Position numbers and translations under genes: made by a program
Source of the DNA: Hymenobacter mucosus
GTDB taxonomy: Bacteria > Bacteroidota > Bacteroidia > Cytophagales > Hymenobacteraceae
Direction of reading: 5' to 3'
Assembly (NCBI RefSeq): GCF_900188255.1
Contig: NZ_FZNS01000004.1
Coordinates: 372,001 to 436,000 of the forward strand
DNA length: 64,000 bases
In this document: one piece after another, positions 8,520 to 17,538 of the stretch
How positions within the stretch are numbered: position 1 is the first letter of the stretch
Layout: each line of letters starts with the position of its first letter
Notes under the pieces: model-generated
The model's database searches: none
Told to the model about the DNA's origin: nothing
The model's input: the letters and a program-made list of their open reading frames with translations, nothing else

Positions 8520-11159
8520 CTAGCCGGGCCGACGGGGTTGGAGCAAGCGGGCAATAAGGCCGGTCCAGCCGGTTTGGTGACTAGCGCCCAAGCCCTTGCC
8601 ATTGTCGCCGTGGAAGTACTCGTGAAAGAGTACATGGTCACGGAAATGAGGGTCTGACTGTAGTTGCTTATCATCCCCGAAAATAGGCCGGCGGCCGTCC
8701 TCGCCCCGCAGAAACAATTTGGTCAGCCGAGCCGTGAGAGCATCAGCAATTTCCAGCAGGGTACTGTATCGGCCCGAGCCTGTGGGATATTCCACCTTGA
8801 AGTCGTCGCCGTAATAATGATGAAACCGTTCGAGCGACTCGATAATCAGGTAGTTGACGGGAAACCAGATCGGTCCCCGCCAGTTGGAGTTACCGCCAAA
8901 CATGCTCGAATCGGACTCGCCTGGTACGTACTGCACCGTGAAGTCTTTTTCGGGCGTGCGGTACACGTAAGGATGCTCCAGGTGGTAGCGTGACAGGGCC
9001 CGCACGCCGTAATCGGAAAGAAACTCGGCCTCGTCCAGCATGCGGCGCAAGAGCAGCTTCATTCGGTGCCCGCGCAGCAGCGAAAGTAAGCGCCGCTGGC
9101 CCTGGCCTGGCTCCTGCCAATGCGACACCAGGGAGGCAAGGTGCGGGCGGTTGTTGAGAAACCAGTTCATTCGGCCTACGAAGCGTGGCAATTGCTCCAG
9201 CATATTCTCGTCCAGCACCTCTACCGCAAACAACGGAATCAGGCCTACCATGGAACGCACCTTCAGGGCTTGCCGCCCAGCTTCCGGTGTTATCAGACAG
9301 TCGTAGTAAAAGCCATCGTCGTCATCCCAAAGGTCTTGGTCGCCGCTTTTCGCAATAGCCTCCGCAATGTAGAGAAAGTGCTCAAAGAACTTACTGGCCA
9401 TGTCTTGGTACACGGGGTTGGTGCGGGCCAACTCCAGAGCCATGCGCATCAGGTCCAGCGCATACATAGCCATCCAGCTTGTGCCGTCGGCCTGGTCGAT
9501 GTATACGTCCTCGGGCATATCGGCGCTTCGGTCGAACACGCCAATGTTGTCGAGGCCCAGAAAACCACCTTCGAAGATATTGCGCCCAGAGCGGTCCTTG
9601 CGGTTTACCCACCACGTGAAGTTGAGTAAGAGGCGGTGGAAAACGCCTTCCAAGAAGGGGTAGTCGCCTTTGCCGTTGTTGTGCTTCTGCTCAATCTTGT
9701 ACACGCGCCACGCAGCCCAAGCATGCACGGGCGGGTTCACATCGGAGAAGTTCCACTCATAGGCCGGCAGCTGCCCGTTGGGGTGCATATACCAGTCCTG
9801 CAAGAGCAGGGTAAGCTGGCGTTTGGCAAACTCCGAATCGACCATGGCCAGTGGCAAGGTGTGGAAGGCTAGGTCCCAGGCCGCATACCAGGGGTACTCC
9901 CACTTGTCGGGCATGGAAATGATGTCGGCATTATTGAGGTGATGCCAGCTGCCGTTACGGATGCTGCCCCGGCCAGCGGGCGGCGGTGGAAAAGCAGGGT
10001 CGCCCGACAACCACTCCGCTACGTCGTAGTAGTAAAACTGCTTGCTCCAAAGCATGCCCGCCAAGGCTTGACGCTGTACGTTACGTGCGTCGGAGCTGGT
10101 AATCCCTGTCTGCAGCTCTTCATAGAAGACATCGGCTTCTCGGCGGCGCTGCTGCAAAACCTGGTCGAAATCGGCGAAGGGTGCGGCTAGATCAGGGCTA
10201 CCCAAGCGCACGCGTACCGTTTGGCTTTGCCCGGCCGGGATAGTTAGCACGTAGTGCGCCGCTGCTTTCGTACCGCTTTGTTCAGGGTTAACGGCTCCTT
10301 TTTCCTCCTGTACCACGTAGTTGTTGATACCATCCTTGTAGTACTGGGCATGCGGATGCGCCGTTTGAAATAAGCGCTGGGTGTTCGTTTCATTATTGCA
10401 GAACAGCAATACCGGCTCCTCCCCTGCTACTCCATCACAATGTAACTGGAGGCCAGTGAGGCGAGCATGTTCTATGGCAATTCCACCAGCAGCCGTGGCG
10501 CGTAATTGGGGCTGGTCATCTTGCTCACCCCAAGCCCATGTATTCCGAAACCAGAGCTGGGGCAGCACATGAATAGTAGCGCTATGGGCACTCCGGTTGG
10601 AAACTGTCAGGAGTAGGAGCACGTCGGTAGGGCTAGCCTTGGCGTACTCGATGCTTACATCAAAGTAGTTGTTCTCGTGAAAGACGGCCGTATCAGTAAG
10701 CTCGAACTCTGGCTTGCTACGGCCCCGGCGGGCGTTTTCCTGTACCAGCCAGTCGTAGGGGAAAGCATGCTGCGGGTACTTGTACAGCATGCGCATGTAG
10801 GAGTGCGTGGGCGTATTATCGAGGTAGTAATAGCACTCCTTCACATCCTCGCCGTGGTTACCCTCTGGCCCAGTCAAGCCAAACAAACGCTCTTTCAGGA
10901 TGGGGTCTTTTCCGTTCCACAATCCCACTGCCAAGCACAGAAACTGTCGGTCGTCACTGATTCCGCCTAGCCCCTCCTCACCCCACCGGTAAGCGCGGCT
11001 ACGCGCGTGGTCGTGGGAGATGTAGTTCCAGGCGTCGCCCGTGGCACTGTAGTCTTCGCGCACCGTGCCCCACTGCCGCTCCGACAAATAAGGACCAAAC
11101 CGATGCCACGGCAGCTCGCCGTTTTTTGCTTCTTCCTGCCGTTGTCGCTCTTCGTTCAT
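8520..11159 (-). CDS. GH63-like glucosidase (mannosylglycerate-hydrolase-like)
   Basis: 879 residues with no signal peptide, so probably cytoplasmic. The N-terminal third is a beta-sandwich-like domain (WGTVREDYSATGDAWNYISHDHARSRAYRWGEEG). The rest is an (alpha/alpha)6 barrel as in GH63 and related clan GH-G enzymes: PDKWEYPWYAAWDLAFHTLPLA, GQLPAYEWNFSDVNPPVHAWA, and a late GGNSNWRGPIWFPVNYLIIESL and HQTGWTGLIARL. The WD..FH and W..N motifs carry the expected acidic residues (Asp in AWDLAFH; Glu late in FHEYFHG). Related enzymes hydrolyse alpha-glucosides or glucosyl/mannosyl-glycerate. The likely physiological substrate is a compatible solute or alpha-glucan fragment (inference). Followed on the same strand by the cyclase gene; preceded by an SDR related to glucose dehydrogenase, so a glucose-handling link is possible. 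Confidence 0.82.
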   Translation of the reverse strand: MNEERQRQEEAKNGELPWHRFGPYLSERQWGTVREDYSATGDAWNYISHDHARSRAYRWGEEGLGGISDDRQFLCLAVGLWNGKDPILKERLFGLTGPEGNHGEDVKECYYYLDNTPTHSYMRMLYKYPQHAFPYDWLVQENARRGRSKPEFELTDTAVFHENNYFDVSIEYAKASPTDVLLLLTVSNRSAHSATIHVLPQLWFRNTWAWGEQDDQPQLRATAAGGIAIEHARLTGLQLHCDGVAGEEPVLLFCNNETNTQRLFQTAHPHAQYYKDGINNYVVQEEKGAVNPEQSGTKAAAHYVLTIPAGQSQTVRVRLGSPDLAAPFADFDQVLQQRRREADVFYEELQTGITSSDARNVQRQALAGMLWSKQFYYYDVAEWLSGDPAFPPPPAGRGSIRNGSWHHLNNADIISMPDKWEYPWYAAWDLAFHTLPLAMVDSEFAKRQLTLLLQDWYMHPNGQLPAYEWNFSDVNPPVHAWAAWRVYKIEQKHNNGKGDYPFLEGVFHRLLLNFTWWVNRKDRSGRNIFEGGFLGLDNIGVFDRSADMPEDVYIDQADGTSWMAMYALDLMRMALELARTNPVYQDMASKFFEHFLYIAEAIAKSGDQDLWDDDDGFYYDCLITPEAGRQALKVRSMVGLIPLFAVEVLDENMLEQLPRFVGRMNWFLNNRPHLASLVSHWQEPGQGQRRLLSLLRGHRMKLLLRRMLDEAEFLSDYGVRALSRYHLEHPYVYRTPEKDFTVQYVPGESDSSMFGGNSNWRGPIWFPVNYLIIESLERFHHYYGDDFKVEYPTGSGRYSTLLEIADALTARLTKLFLRGEDGRRPIFGDDKQLQSDPHFRDHVLFHEYFHGDNGKGLGASHQTGWTGLIARLLQPRRPG

Positions 11160-11282
11160 GACTACTAGTTGCCGGGTGCCAGTGTGAAACTACCAAAATA
11201 GGCCCTAGGCAGCAGTAAGGTAACGCCAGCCATGTGATTACGCCGCGTACTACTTCACGGCTACTTAGGGCCTAGTAGTTGC

Positions 11283-12101
11283 TTACCCGTTGTCAGCGAA
11301 GCCGGGGTAGAGCGTCATGCCACCATCGGCAAAGAGGGTAGTTCCCGTCACGTAGTCCGATTCGTCGGAGGCTAGCCACACAGCTACTTTACCTATATCG
11401 GCAGGTTCGCCAATGCGACCGTAGGGAATCAGCGTAAGCAAGCTTTTTTCTTCTTCAGGCGTGTCGCGCGCCGACAGGTTAATGGGCGTAGCTATGGCGC
11501 CCGGCCCGATGCTATTGACGCGGATTTTTTGAGGAGCTAATTCTTGGGCCATGCTCTTCATAAGCTGCATAATGCCGCCCTTGCTAGTGGCATAGTTCAC
11601 ATGGCCAGCCCACGGAATAACCTCGTGCACCGAACTCATGCAAATGATCTTACCCGTGGCATTCGACACTTCTGGCTGAGGGCCGCGGCGCACAAACTCG
11701 CGGGCGGCCTCTCGGGCACACAGAAACTGCCCCGTGAGGTTTACGTCAATAACCTTCTGCCACTGCTCCAGCGTCATATCCAAGAACTTGGCATCTTGCT
11801 GAATACCAGAGTTGTTTACAAGAATGTGCAGGGTAGTAAACTGCCGCCGAACCTCATCGAACATGTGCAGCACTTGGTCTTCTTTACTTACATCTGCTTG
11901 GATAGCCACGGCTTTCCCACCGGCCTGCTTAATCTCGTCTACCACAGCCTGGGCTTCATCAGCGCTATGCGAGTAGTTGACCACTACGGTAGCGCCCTCG
12001 GCGGCCATGGCCTTGGCTACACCGGCTCCAATACCGGAGCTACCACCTGTTATGAGTGCTACCTGATTTTGCAGGCGCGCAGAAGATGCTGAATTGGCCA
12101 T
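11283..12101 (-). CDS. SDR-family oxidoreductase, glucose 1-dehydrogenase-like
   Basis: 272 residues, classical short-chain dehydrogenase. The cofactor motif TGGSSGIG is at residues 18-25, NNSG at 96-99, and the catalytic Ser156/157-Tyr170-x3-Lys174 set is intact. The NYS after beta-2 (residues 42-44) and the C-terminal GRIGEPADIGKVAVWLASDESDYVTGTTLFADGGMTLYPGF are typical of glucose 1-dehydrogenases. These oxidise beta-D-glucose to gluconolactone with NAD(P). The assignment to glucose is by family similarity only. It lies upstream of the glucosidase gene on the same strand, 123 bases apart. Confidence 0.85.
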   Translation of the reverse strand: MANSASSARLQNQVALITGGSSGIGAGVAKAMAAEGATVVVNYSHSADEAQAVVDEIKQAGGKAVAIQADVSKEDQVLHMFDEVRRQFTTLHILVNNSGIQQDAKFLDMTLEQWQKVIDVNLTGQFLCAREAAREFVRRGPQPEVSNATGKIICMSSVHEVIPWAGHVNYATSKGGIMQLMKSMAQELAPQKIRVNSIGPGAIATPINLSARDTPEEEKSLLTLIPYGRIGEPADIGKVAVWLASDESDYVTGTTLFADGGMTLYPGFADNG

Positions 12102-12231
12102 ATCGTCTGGAAAGAAATGTAGTTGATATTCCTTCCTAGACTCTCAAACAGATTCTTTAGTTACATGAATCTTATCTAAATCAGACCTAGCTGCTCACTA
12201 GTCTAGCACTTACCCCTTCCTACAAGGCAAG

Positions 12232-12259
12232 AAAAAAGCCCCACCGGAAGGTGGGGCTT
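12232..12259 (-). terminator. Terminator of tRNA-Lys copy A
   Basis: A perfect 10-bp stem AAGCCCCACC/GGTGGGGCTT with a GGAA loop (TTCC on the transcribed strand), followed by six T on the minus strand. It begins only 3 bases past the tRNA 3' end. Confidence 0.9.
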
Positions 12260-12262
12260 GTG

Positions 12263-12335
12263 TGATCCCGCTGGGATTCGAACCCAGGACCCATACATTA
12301 AAAGTGTATTGCTCTACCAGCTGAGCTACAGAATC
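12263..12335 (-). tRNA. tRNA-Lys (anticodon TTT), copy A
   Basis: The 73-nt minus-strand sequence folds as a cloverleaf. The acceptor stem pairs GATTCTG with CGGGATC (two G-U wobbles), the D arm contains AGCTCAGCTGGTAGAGC, the anticodon loop is ACTTTTAAT with anticodon TTT, and the T arm contains GGTTCGAATCC. The discriminator base is A and no CCA is encoded, so CCA must be added by the nucleotidyltransferase encoded at 46.5-48.0 kb. Identical to copy B. Confidence 0.97.
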
Positions 12336-12373
12336 GTTTCCCTTACTAGCGGAGTATTCCGTGGAAGGGATGG

Positions 12374-12405
12374 CAAAAGTAGAAGGTCGATTTTACATGT
12401 GCAAA
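12374..12405 (-). promoter_or_regulatory. Promoter of tRNA-Lys copy A
   Basis: Minus strand: TTTG (-33), 20-nt spacer, TACTTTTG (-7). This fits the Bacteroidota primary sigma consensus and would start transcription about 30 nt before the tRNA. Confidence 0.8.
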
Positions 12406-13188
12406 TCTGGATATCTATTTTCGGCTAGAAGAAGGCACTTTCGGACGCCTTCACACCCGTAAATACTTCATACACAGCACACCTATTTTGGTATATTTTT
12501 TCAAAAATTTTCCGCGTGTTTACCCCAAGTGTGGCACTGCGGCTGTATTTGGGCCTTGTTTCTGAAAAGTCGACCCATCGTATCACTCTAGAAAGTCCCA
12601 ACGGGTAGCGCTTTTGGTGCTTCTGTCATTAGGTACCGAAGCAGAACACCTGTCCTTCTGTTTGCTACTAGCGCCTTCCCCTAGTTGTATCTAATCCTAC
12701 CCAAATTCGCCCCATCCTTATTTATAAGTCTTCTGGCTTTCCTACTGTTCAAGACAAACCCAAGGGTGGAGCAACGATTATATGCCCTGAAACTGAAAAA
12801 CACATATGTCGTGTGTTATTATCAGAACAAGCAGGAAGTATGAGTTACAGCAATATCTTCGATGATACTGGGAGGTAGTACCTGGCTGAACCCATATACC
12901 TACCGCAACCAAACCAAAATTTCCTACAAAATTCGGGGCACCAGAGTAGTGCAGTCACTGCCATGCCATAGGCCGGGCGTGGCATATCTACTTGATGACT
13001 ATCAGCTAATAAAACCGAATTTCCTTTCTTGCCTTGTTTGAACTCAGGTAGGCACGAAAAGTCACACCAAGATTCGTCTGTTGTGCTTAGCGTAATAATT
13101 CAGGCTAGACCTCTCGGCTGCAAAGACTTAACTAGCGCTGTCGTAGTCGGAAGTCTGCGCTTAGATTCCAAAGGATCCTAGCCAATCG
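12406..13188. other. 783-base stretch without a recognisable gene, between the tRNA-Lys copies
   Basis: I find no ORF with family similarity on either strand, no terminator and no RNA gene. Part of it (about 12470-12530) is AT-rich. It could be decayed DNA between duplicated tRNA genes. Confidence 0.6.
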
Positions 13189-13194
13189 GGCAAG

Positions 13195-13222
13195 AAAAAA
13201 GCCCCACCGAAAGGTGAGGCTT
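13195..13222 (-). terminator. Terminator of tRNA-Lys copy B (one mismatch)
   Basis: Same hairpin as copy A, but the right arm reads GGTGAGGCTT, giving one internal C-A mismatch. Six T follow on the minus strand. Confidence 0.75.
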
Positions 13223-13225
13223 GTG

Positions 13226-13298
13226 TGATCCCGCTGGGATTCGAACCCAGGACCCATACATTAAAAGTGTATTGCTCTACCAGCTGAGCTACAGAATC
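13226..13298 (-). tRNA. tRNA-Lys (anticodon TTT), copy B
   Basis: Identical in all 73 positions to the copy at 12263-12335, including anticodon TTT and lack of an encoded CCA. Its promoter abuts the start of the divergent TPR/SH3 gene. Confidence 0.97.
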
Positions 13299-13339
13299 GT
13301 TTTCTTTGCTACCAGCGAGCTTTTTCGCTGATTGTGGCA

Positions 13340-13371
13340 CAAAAGTAGTAGGCCGCACTTTACACTCCAAA
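13340..13371 (-). promoter_or_regulatory. Promoter of tRNA-Lys copy B
   Basis: Minus strand: TTTG, 20-nt spacer, TACTTTTG. Box sequences and spacing are the same as for copy A although the spacer itself differs, which supports real selection. The -33 box ends 4 bases before the proposed start codon of the divergent gene at 13376. Confidence 0.8.
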
Positions 13372-13375
13372 CGTT

Positions 13376-14104
13376 TTGCTGAAAATTCGCCTTCTTTTTT
13401 CGCTCTTTTTTTTCCTCGCCTGCCGCGTAGAAGCTCAACCGCTTCAAAGCCAAAATATTACCAAACTTCTTTCTCGGGCCGATTCTTTGTTTGATGCTGG
13501 GCAGGCAGAACCAGCTTACCAGCTCTACCGGCAAATTCGGGAGCAAGGCGGACATCAGTCGCCCCAGCAGTTGCTGCGCATGGCCTATGTGCAGGAAGGC
13601 CGCAACCAGTATCCGGCCGCTTTGTACTACCTCAGTTTGGCCCAAGCGGGCCAACCACGTCAGGATACTTGGCGCAAAATGGCGGCCTTGGCACAAGAAC
13701 ACCGCCTCACGGGCTACCCTGACACGTGGCGCCAAAGTTTAACTATCACCTTTCGCAGGTACTACAACCGTCTGCTGCAAGGCCTACTTGTAGTAGCAGT
13801 GGTGGCGGGCACATTGCTGCTCGTACGACGGCGCACGGCGGGCCGGGCATGGTGGACGGCTTATGGCGCTTACCTAGCGGCTACCGCTGTCTTTCTCAAC
13901 CTATTGGCCCCACCTCGGGTGGGCTTAGTTGCTCGTTCGCACGCAGCCCTAATGGCGGGACCATCGGCGGGAGCGGCTTGGCTGACTACTGCGGCGGCCG
14001 GCGACCGGTTCGCCGTGCAAGGCAAACAAGATATCTGGTACCGTGTCCGCTGGAAAGGGCAGGATGCCTACATCCGCACCCCAGATTTGGTCTTGATAGA
14101 TTAA
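13376..14104 (+). CDS. Signal peptide - TPR - two TM - SH3 domain protein (BatE-like architecture)
   Basis: 242 residues. A signal peptide (KIRLLFSLFFFLACRVEAQ) is followed by a TPR-like helical region (residues ~25-105: SRADSLFDAGQAEPAYQLYRQI, LLRMAYVQEGRNQYPAALYYL), two hydrophobic segments (~130-175) and a C-terminal bacterial SH3-like domain (AALMAGPSAGAAWLTTAAAGDRFAVQ... to YIRTPDLVLI). This order is that of BatE-type proteins from aerotolerance operons, but no batA-D or moxR gene is adjacent. The start is TTG at 13376: an in-frame TAG lies 27 bases upstream and no ATG occurs before codon ~69, which would remove the signal peptide. Ends at a bidirectional hairpin. Confidence 0.75.
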   Translation: MLKIRLLFSLFFFLACRVEAQPLQSQNITKLLSRADSLFDAGQAEPAYQLYRQIREQGGHQSPQQLLRMAYVQEGRNQYPAALYYLSLAQAGQPRQDTWRKMAALAQEHRLTGYPDTWRQSLTITFRRYYNRLLQGLLVVAVVAGTLLLVRRRTAGRAWWTAYGAYLAATAVFLNLLAPPRVGLVARSHAALMAGPSAGAAWLTTAAAGDRFAVQGKQDIWYRVRWKGQDAYIRTPDLVLID

Positions 14105-14127
14105 GCTTTTAGTATCAGCTTGTCTAG

Positions 14128-14163
14128 AAAAAGGGCCAGGATTCTTCCGAAACCCGGCCCTTT
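14128..14163. terminator. Bidirectional terminator
   Basis: AAAGGGCC pairs with GGCCCTTT around an 18-nt loop, between two convergent genes; A and T runs flank both sides. Confidence 0.7.
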
Positions 14164-14201
14164 CTCTAATCAAGAGCTTTCAACTCAGTGTACCGGTAGT
14201 T

Positions 14202-15008
14202 TTAAAGCTTAAAATCAGGTTCCTCCTTACGGAAATGGTTCAGCACCAGCTTATCAGCGAGGCCAGGCAGCCACTTGTTGAGAAATACAGTGAGTTTGCC
14301 TTGCCCCGTAAGCACTAGGTCGCGGCGGCGTTGGCGCACGGCATCAATCAAGTGCTGGGCTACCTCTTCGCTGCTCATCATTTTCTGTTCGTCGCGTGGC
14401 GACTCGCCTTGCTGGGAGCCATCGGCAGCCAGGGCGGTATTCCGGATGTTGGAGGCGGTGAAGCCAGGGCACGCTAGCAGCACGTGCACCTGCTGGGGCA
14501 ATAGCTCTGTACGCAACGCTTCCAGAAAGCCGTGCATGGCAAACTTGGAAGCGGAGTAGCCCGTGCGACCGGGCAGCCCTCGGTAGCCTGCTATGCTGCT
14601 GATGCCAACAATGGAGCCTTTCGCCTGGGTAATGTGAGGCAGCGCAAATTTGGTAGTGTATACAGTACCGAAGAAGTTGGTTTGCATCAGCCGCTGAATC
14701 ACGTCCAAGTCGGCGTCGCGGAACAAAGCCCGCATGCTAATACCTGCGTTGTTGATCAGAATATCCAGTCGGCCAAAGGCTGCTACCGTTTCCTCCACGG
14801 CCCGCCGAGAATCGGCCTCTACACCTACATCAGCGCGAATAACCACGTGGCGTACGCCTAGCCAGGTAAGTTCTTCGGCAATATCACGCAAACGCGCCTC
14901 GTCGCGTCCAGTAACGGCTACATGGGCGCCCGCCTGCCCGAATGCCAACGCCGTGGCCCGACCAATGCCGGAAGTACCACCTGTGATAAGTACAACTTTG
15001 TCTTTCAT
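14202..15008 (-). CDS. SDR-family oxidoreductase (DHRS7-like)
   Basis: 268 residues. TGGTSGIG at residues 10-16 region, NNAG at 86-89, Ser137/138, Tyr151 and Lys155 form an intact SDR set. TGRDEARL after the second beta strand suggests an Arg that favours NADPH. The C-terminal extension (LVLTGQGKLTVFLNKWLPGLADKLVLNHF) resembles the membrane-associated tail of DHRS7-like and 11-beta-HSD-like members that act on lipidic substrates. The substrate is unknown. It has its own divergent upstream region next to the large secreted protein gene. Confidence 0.83.
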   Translation of the reverse strand: MKDKVVLITGGTSGIGRATALAFGQAGAHVAVTGRDEARLRDIAEELTWLGVRHVVIRADVGVEADSRRAVEETVAAFGRLDILINNAGISMRALFRDADLDVIQRLMQTNFFGTVYTTKFALPHITQAKGSIVGISSIAGYRGLPGRTGYSASKFAMHGFLEALRTELLPQQVHVLLACPGFTASNIRNTALAADGSQQGESPRDEQKMMSSEEVAQHLIDAVRQRRRDLVLTGQGKLTVFLNKWLPGLADKLVLNHFRKEEPDFKL

Positions 15009-15223
15009 GAAGAAAATATAACGACCCTGCCGTCGGTACTACGTCTTACAAAACTACAGGTATTTCGGGCATCCTATGGGCGCTACCGCACAAACTCTCG
15101 GTTCGAGAAGCGAGGTAGGCTGCTGAGCACTCAAGCAAGTAAGCAGACGAAGAAATTGCATTTTTTCCACGCATTGTCTTTACATTTAACCTGTTATTCT
15201 ATGCTTCCTTACCTCGTGTCTGC

Positions 15224-17455
15224 ATGATGCTCCTTTTATGCGCTCTGCGCTGTCTAGCCAGCTGGCGTGGGGTGATGGTGCTATTCTTTATGGTGGGCCC
15301 GGCACCAATACTAAGAGCTCAGTGCCCCGCCGCTACTACTGCTTGCACGCCTGGCAATGCTCCAGCCGCTACTAGCAGCTTCAGCATGGGCATCTTCGCC
15401 GTTACGCTGGGCACGCTGCACCATGCGTCGGCGGGCGCTACGGATGGCTATCAGGATTATTCCTGTCAACAATCGGCGGCTCTTGTCCTGGGTACGGATG
15501 CCATCCTTAGCATCCAGACCAACGCAAACACCGATGAGACGGTGCGGGCATGGATTGACTTAAACAATGATGGCGTTTTCAATCCTTCTTCGGAGCTCGT
15601 ATTTAGCTCCAACGCCAAACGAGTGCATACGGGTACTATTCGGCTACCTTCTACCACCAGCATGGGCGTGCGTCTGCGTCTGCGCATCGCCGCCGATTAC
15701 GCGAATGCACCGGTGCCTACGCCTTGCTCTACCCCGTATTATTCGCAAACTGAGGACTATAGCGTGGTGGTGAGTGCCGGTACAATGCCACCCACTGCTG
15801 AATTTGTAGTTGACCACCCCCAGACCTGCTCCGGAATAGTACAGTTTACTGACCAAAGCCAGTATGCACCTACCCATTGGCTGTGGAGCTTTGGCGACGG
15901 AACCACCAGCACCCTTCAAAATCCCAGTCACTACTATGCCGCGGCCGGCACGTACACTGTTGAGCTGACGGCGACTAACGCCTTGGGTAGCACTACTCGC
16001 ACGCGTACGGGCTACGTGACCTATACTAGCTACGCGCCCATAGTAGCGACCTGCACCCCGGCAACATCCGCTTACTGCTGTAATTACGGCATCACTAGCT
16101 TCTCGCTGGGGCCTCTCACGCAGTCGTCAGCAGATGGTTCGGTGGGCTATCAGGATTTCACGTGCACTGGACAGGCAACACTCACGGCGGGAGGCCACTA
16201 CCCTATTCGTTTGACGACCAACCCTACGTTGGCGCAGGATACACGCGTATGGCTAGATGCCAACAATGACGGCATTTTTGCAACCTCAGAGTTGCTGTAT
16301 CAGGCTCTGAATACAACGAACCCAAGCGGCCAGGTGACGATGCCTACTGCGGCAGTGCTCAACCACCCCCTGCGGCTGCGCGTGATTTCCGATTATGCGG
16401 GTTCTTCCTTCACGCCTTGCACCGCTGTTCAATATGGCCAGGCGGAGGATTACACCATCACGTTGCAGCCGAATACCAGCCGCCCGGCGGCCGATTTTAC
16501 TTCTACCTATGTAGCAGGCAGCTGCCAAACGAGCGTGCAGTTCACCGACAAAAGTGAGCATGCGCCTACTAGCTGGCACTGGAATTTTGGAGATGGCAGC
16601 ACCAGCACCCTTCAAAACCCTAGCCATACCTATCAGAGCACCGGCTTTTACGCCGTTTCCCTGACCGTTACCAATACGTTTGGGACCGACACCAAAACCC
16701 TAGCAGACTACGTGCAGGTTGCAATTCCCTGCGTACCGTACTGCGCTTCCTCAGGGCAAAACGCGAGCTTCTGGATAACGAACGTAGCCCTGGTTACTCC
16801 TAACGCCCCCACGTTCGCCAATGCCTCTGGCGCCGATACTAACGGGTACGGCAACTACAACAGCCGGGTGATGACCTTGCGCCCTGGCCTTGCTTCTACT
16901 CTTACGGTAACTACCGCCCCCACTCTCCAGCATAGCACCCTTGTGTGGGTTGACTGGAACCGCGACGGCACTTTTGCTTTCTCCGAGTTGGTAACTAACT
17001 CGGTTGGAGTCGAACCGGCTACTGTTTCTGTGACTGCACCCACGCAAGCCGAAACGATTGGTGCCACCCGAATGCGGGTTGTTGTACGCTTAAACGCAAA
17101 CCAGCCCAACGCCTGTCTGGCAAACCAGCCCGGCTCCGAAACAGAGGATTACACGGTGCTTATTTCCCCCGTAACAGCCACTACCCTAGTTCATCGGCGG
17201 GCTACCCTAGATGTATTTCCCAACCCAACAGCCGATGGACTGGTGTATTTACGGGCGGGCGAAGCAGCTATTCCTGGCGCTTGTTTGGTGCGGGTAGAAA
17301 ATCTGCTGGGCGCGCATCTACTCTCTGCGACCCTTCGCCTGCTACCTACTCACAACACTGAGTTCAACCTCCGGCCACTCCCTGCGGGGGTGTATGTATT
17401 GCGCTTACAATATCCTGATGGCCAAACTGCCGTGCACCGCGTGGTGCGCGAGTAG
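15224..17455 (+). CDS. Secreted GEVED/PKD-repeat protein with T9SS sorting domain
   Basis: 743 residues. After a signal peptide (residues 1-33) there are three GEVED domains (about 50-185, 283-415, 505-650), each ending in a QTEDY/QAEDY/ETEDY motif and containing a D-x-N-x-D calcium-like loop ([24 protein letters not shown]). Two PKD domains (about 191-270 and 423-500) with WxFGDGxxST..NPSHxY alternate with them. The end ([17 protein letters not shown]... to [19 protein letters not shown]) is a type A T9SS C-terminal sorting domain, which would be removed by the PorU sortase on export. Such proteins are surface-attached or released; their ligands are unknown. The next gene is likewise a large T9SS-type cargo on the same strand, 83 bases away. 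Confidence 0.88.
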   Translation: MMLLLCALRCLASWRGVMVLFFMVGPAPILRAQCPAATTACTPGNAPAATSSFSMGIFAVTLGTLHHASAGATDGYQDYSCQQSAALVLGTDAILSIQTNANTDETVRAWIDLNNDGVFNPSSELVFSSNAKRVHTGTIRLPSTTSMGVRLRLRIAADYANAPVPTPCSTPYYSQTEDYSVVVSAGTMPPTAEFVVDHPQTCSGIVQFTDQSQYAPTHWLWSFGDGTTSTLQNPSHYYAAAGTYTVELTATNALGSTTRTRTGYVTYTSYAPIVATCTPATSAYCCNYGITSFSLGPLTQSSADGSVGYQDFTCTGQATLTAGGHYPIRLTTNPTLAQDTRVWLDANNDGIFATSELLYQALNTTNPSGQVTMPTAAVLNHPLRLRVISDYAGSSFTPCTAVQYGQAEDYTITLQPNTSRPAADFTSTYVAGSCQTSVQFTDKSEHAPTSWHWNFGDGSTSTLQNPSHTYQSTGFYAVSLTVTNTFGTDTKTLADYVQVAIPCVPYCASSGQNASFWITNVALVTPNAPTFANASGADTNGYGNYNSRVMTLRPGLASTLTVTTAPTLQHSTLVWVDWNRDGTFAFSELVTNSVGVEPATVSVTAPTQAETIGATRMRVVVRLNANQPNACLANQPGSETEDYTVLISPVTATTLVHRRATLDVFPNPTADGLVYLRAGEAAIPGACLVRVENLLGAHLLSATLRLLPTHNTEFNLRPLPAGVYVLRLQYPDGQTAVHRVVRE

Positions 17456-17538
17456 TCCAGTCTTCCCAGCAATATCTGATGAATTTCTCCGCTAAAAGCG
17501 GCTCCACTGTCTCTTCTTTCTCTGTTTTTCCCTTCTCT

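Larger units (their letters stand above)
12226..12339. repeat. Direct repeat, copy A (tRNA-Lys plus terminator)
   Basis: This 114-bp block recurs at 13189-13302 with only two base differences, both in the terminator hairpin (12247 and 12254). It covers the complete tRNA-Lys gene and its terminator. Confidence 0.92.
13189..13302. repeat. Direct repeat, copy B (tRNA-Lys plus terminator)
   Basis: Second copy of the 114-bp block, exactly 963 bp from copy A. The two differences from copy A weaken the terminator hairpin. Confidence 0.92.

Noticed and set aside
13161..13370. 69-codon minus-strand ORF spanning tRNA-Lys copy B
   Set aside because: It runs through the complete tRNA, its promoter and its terminator, so it is not a gene.
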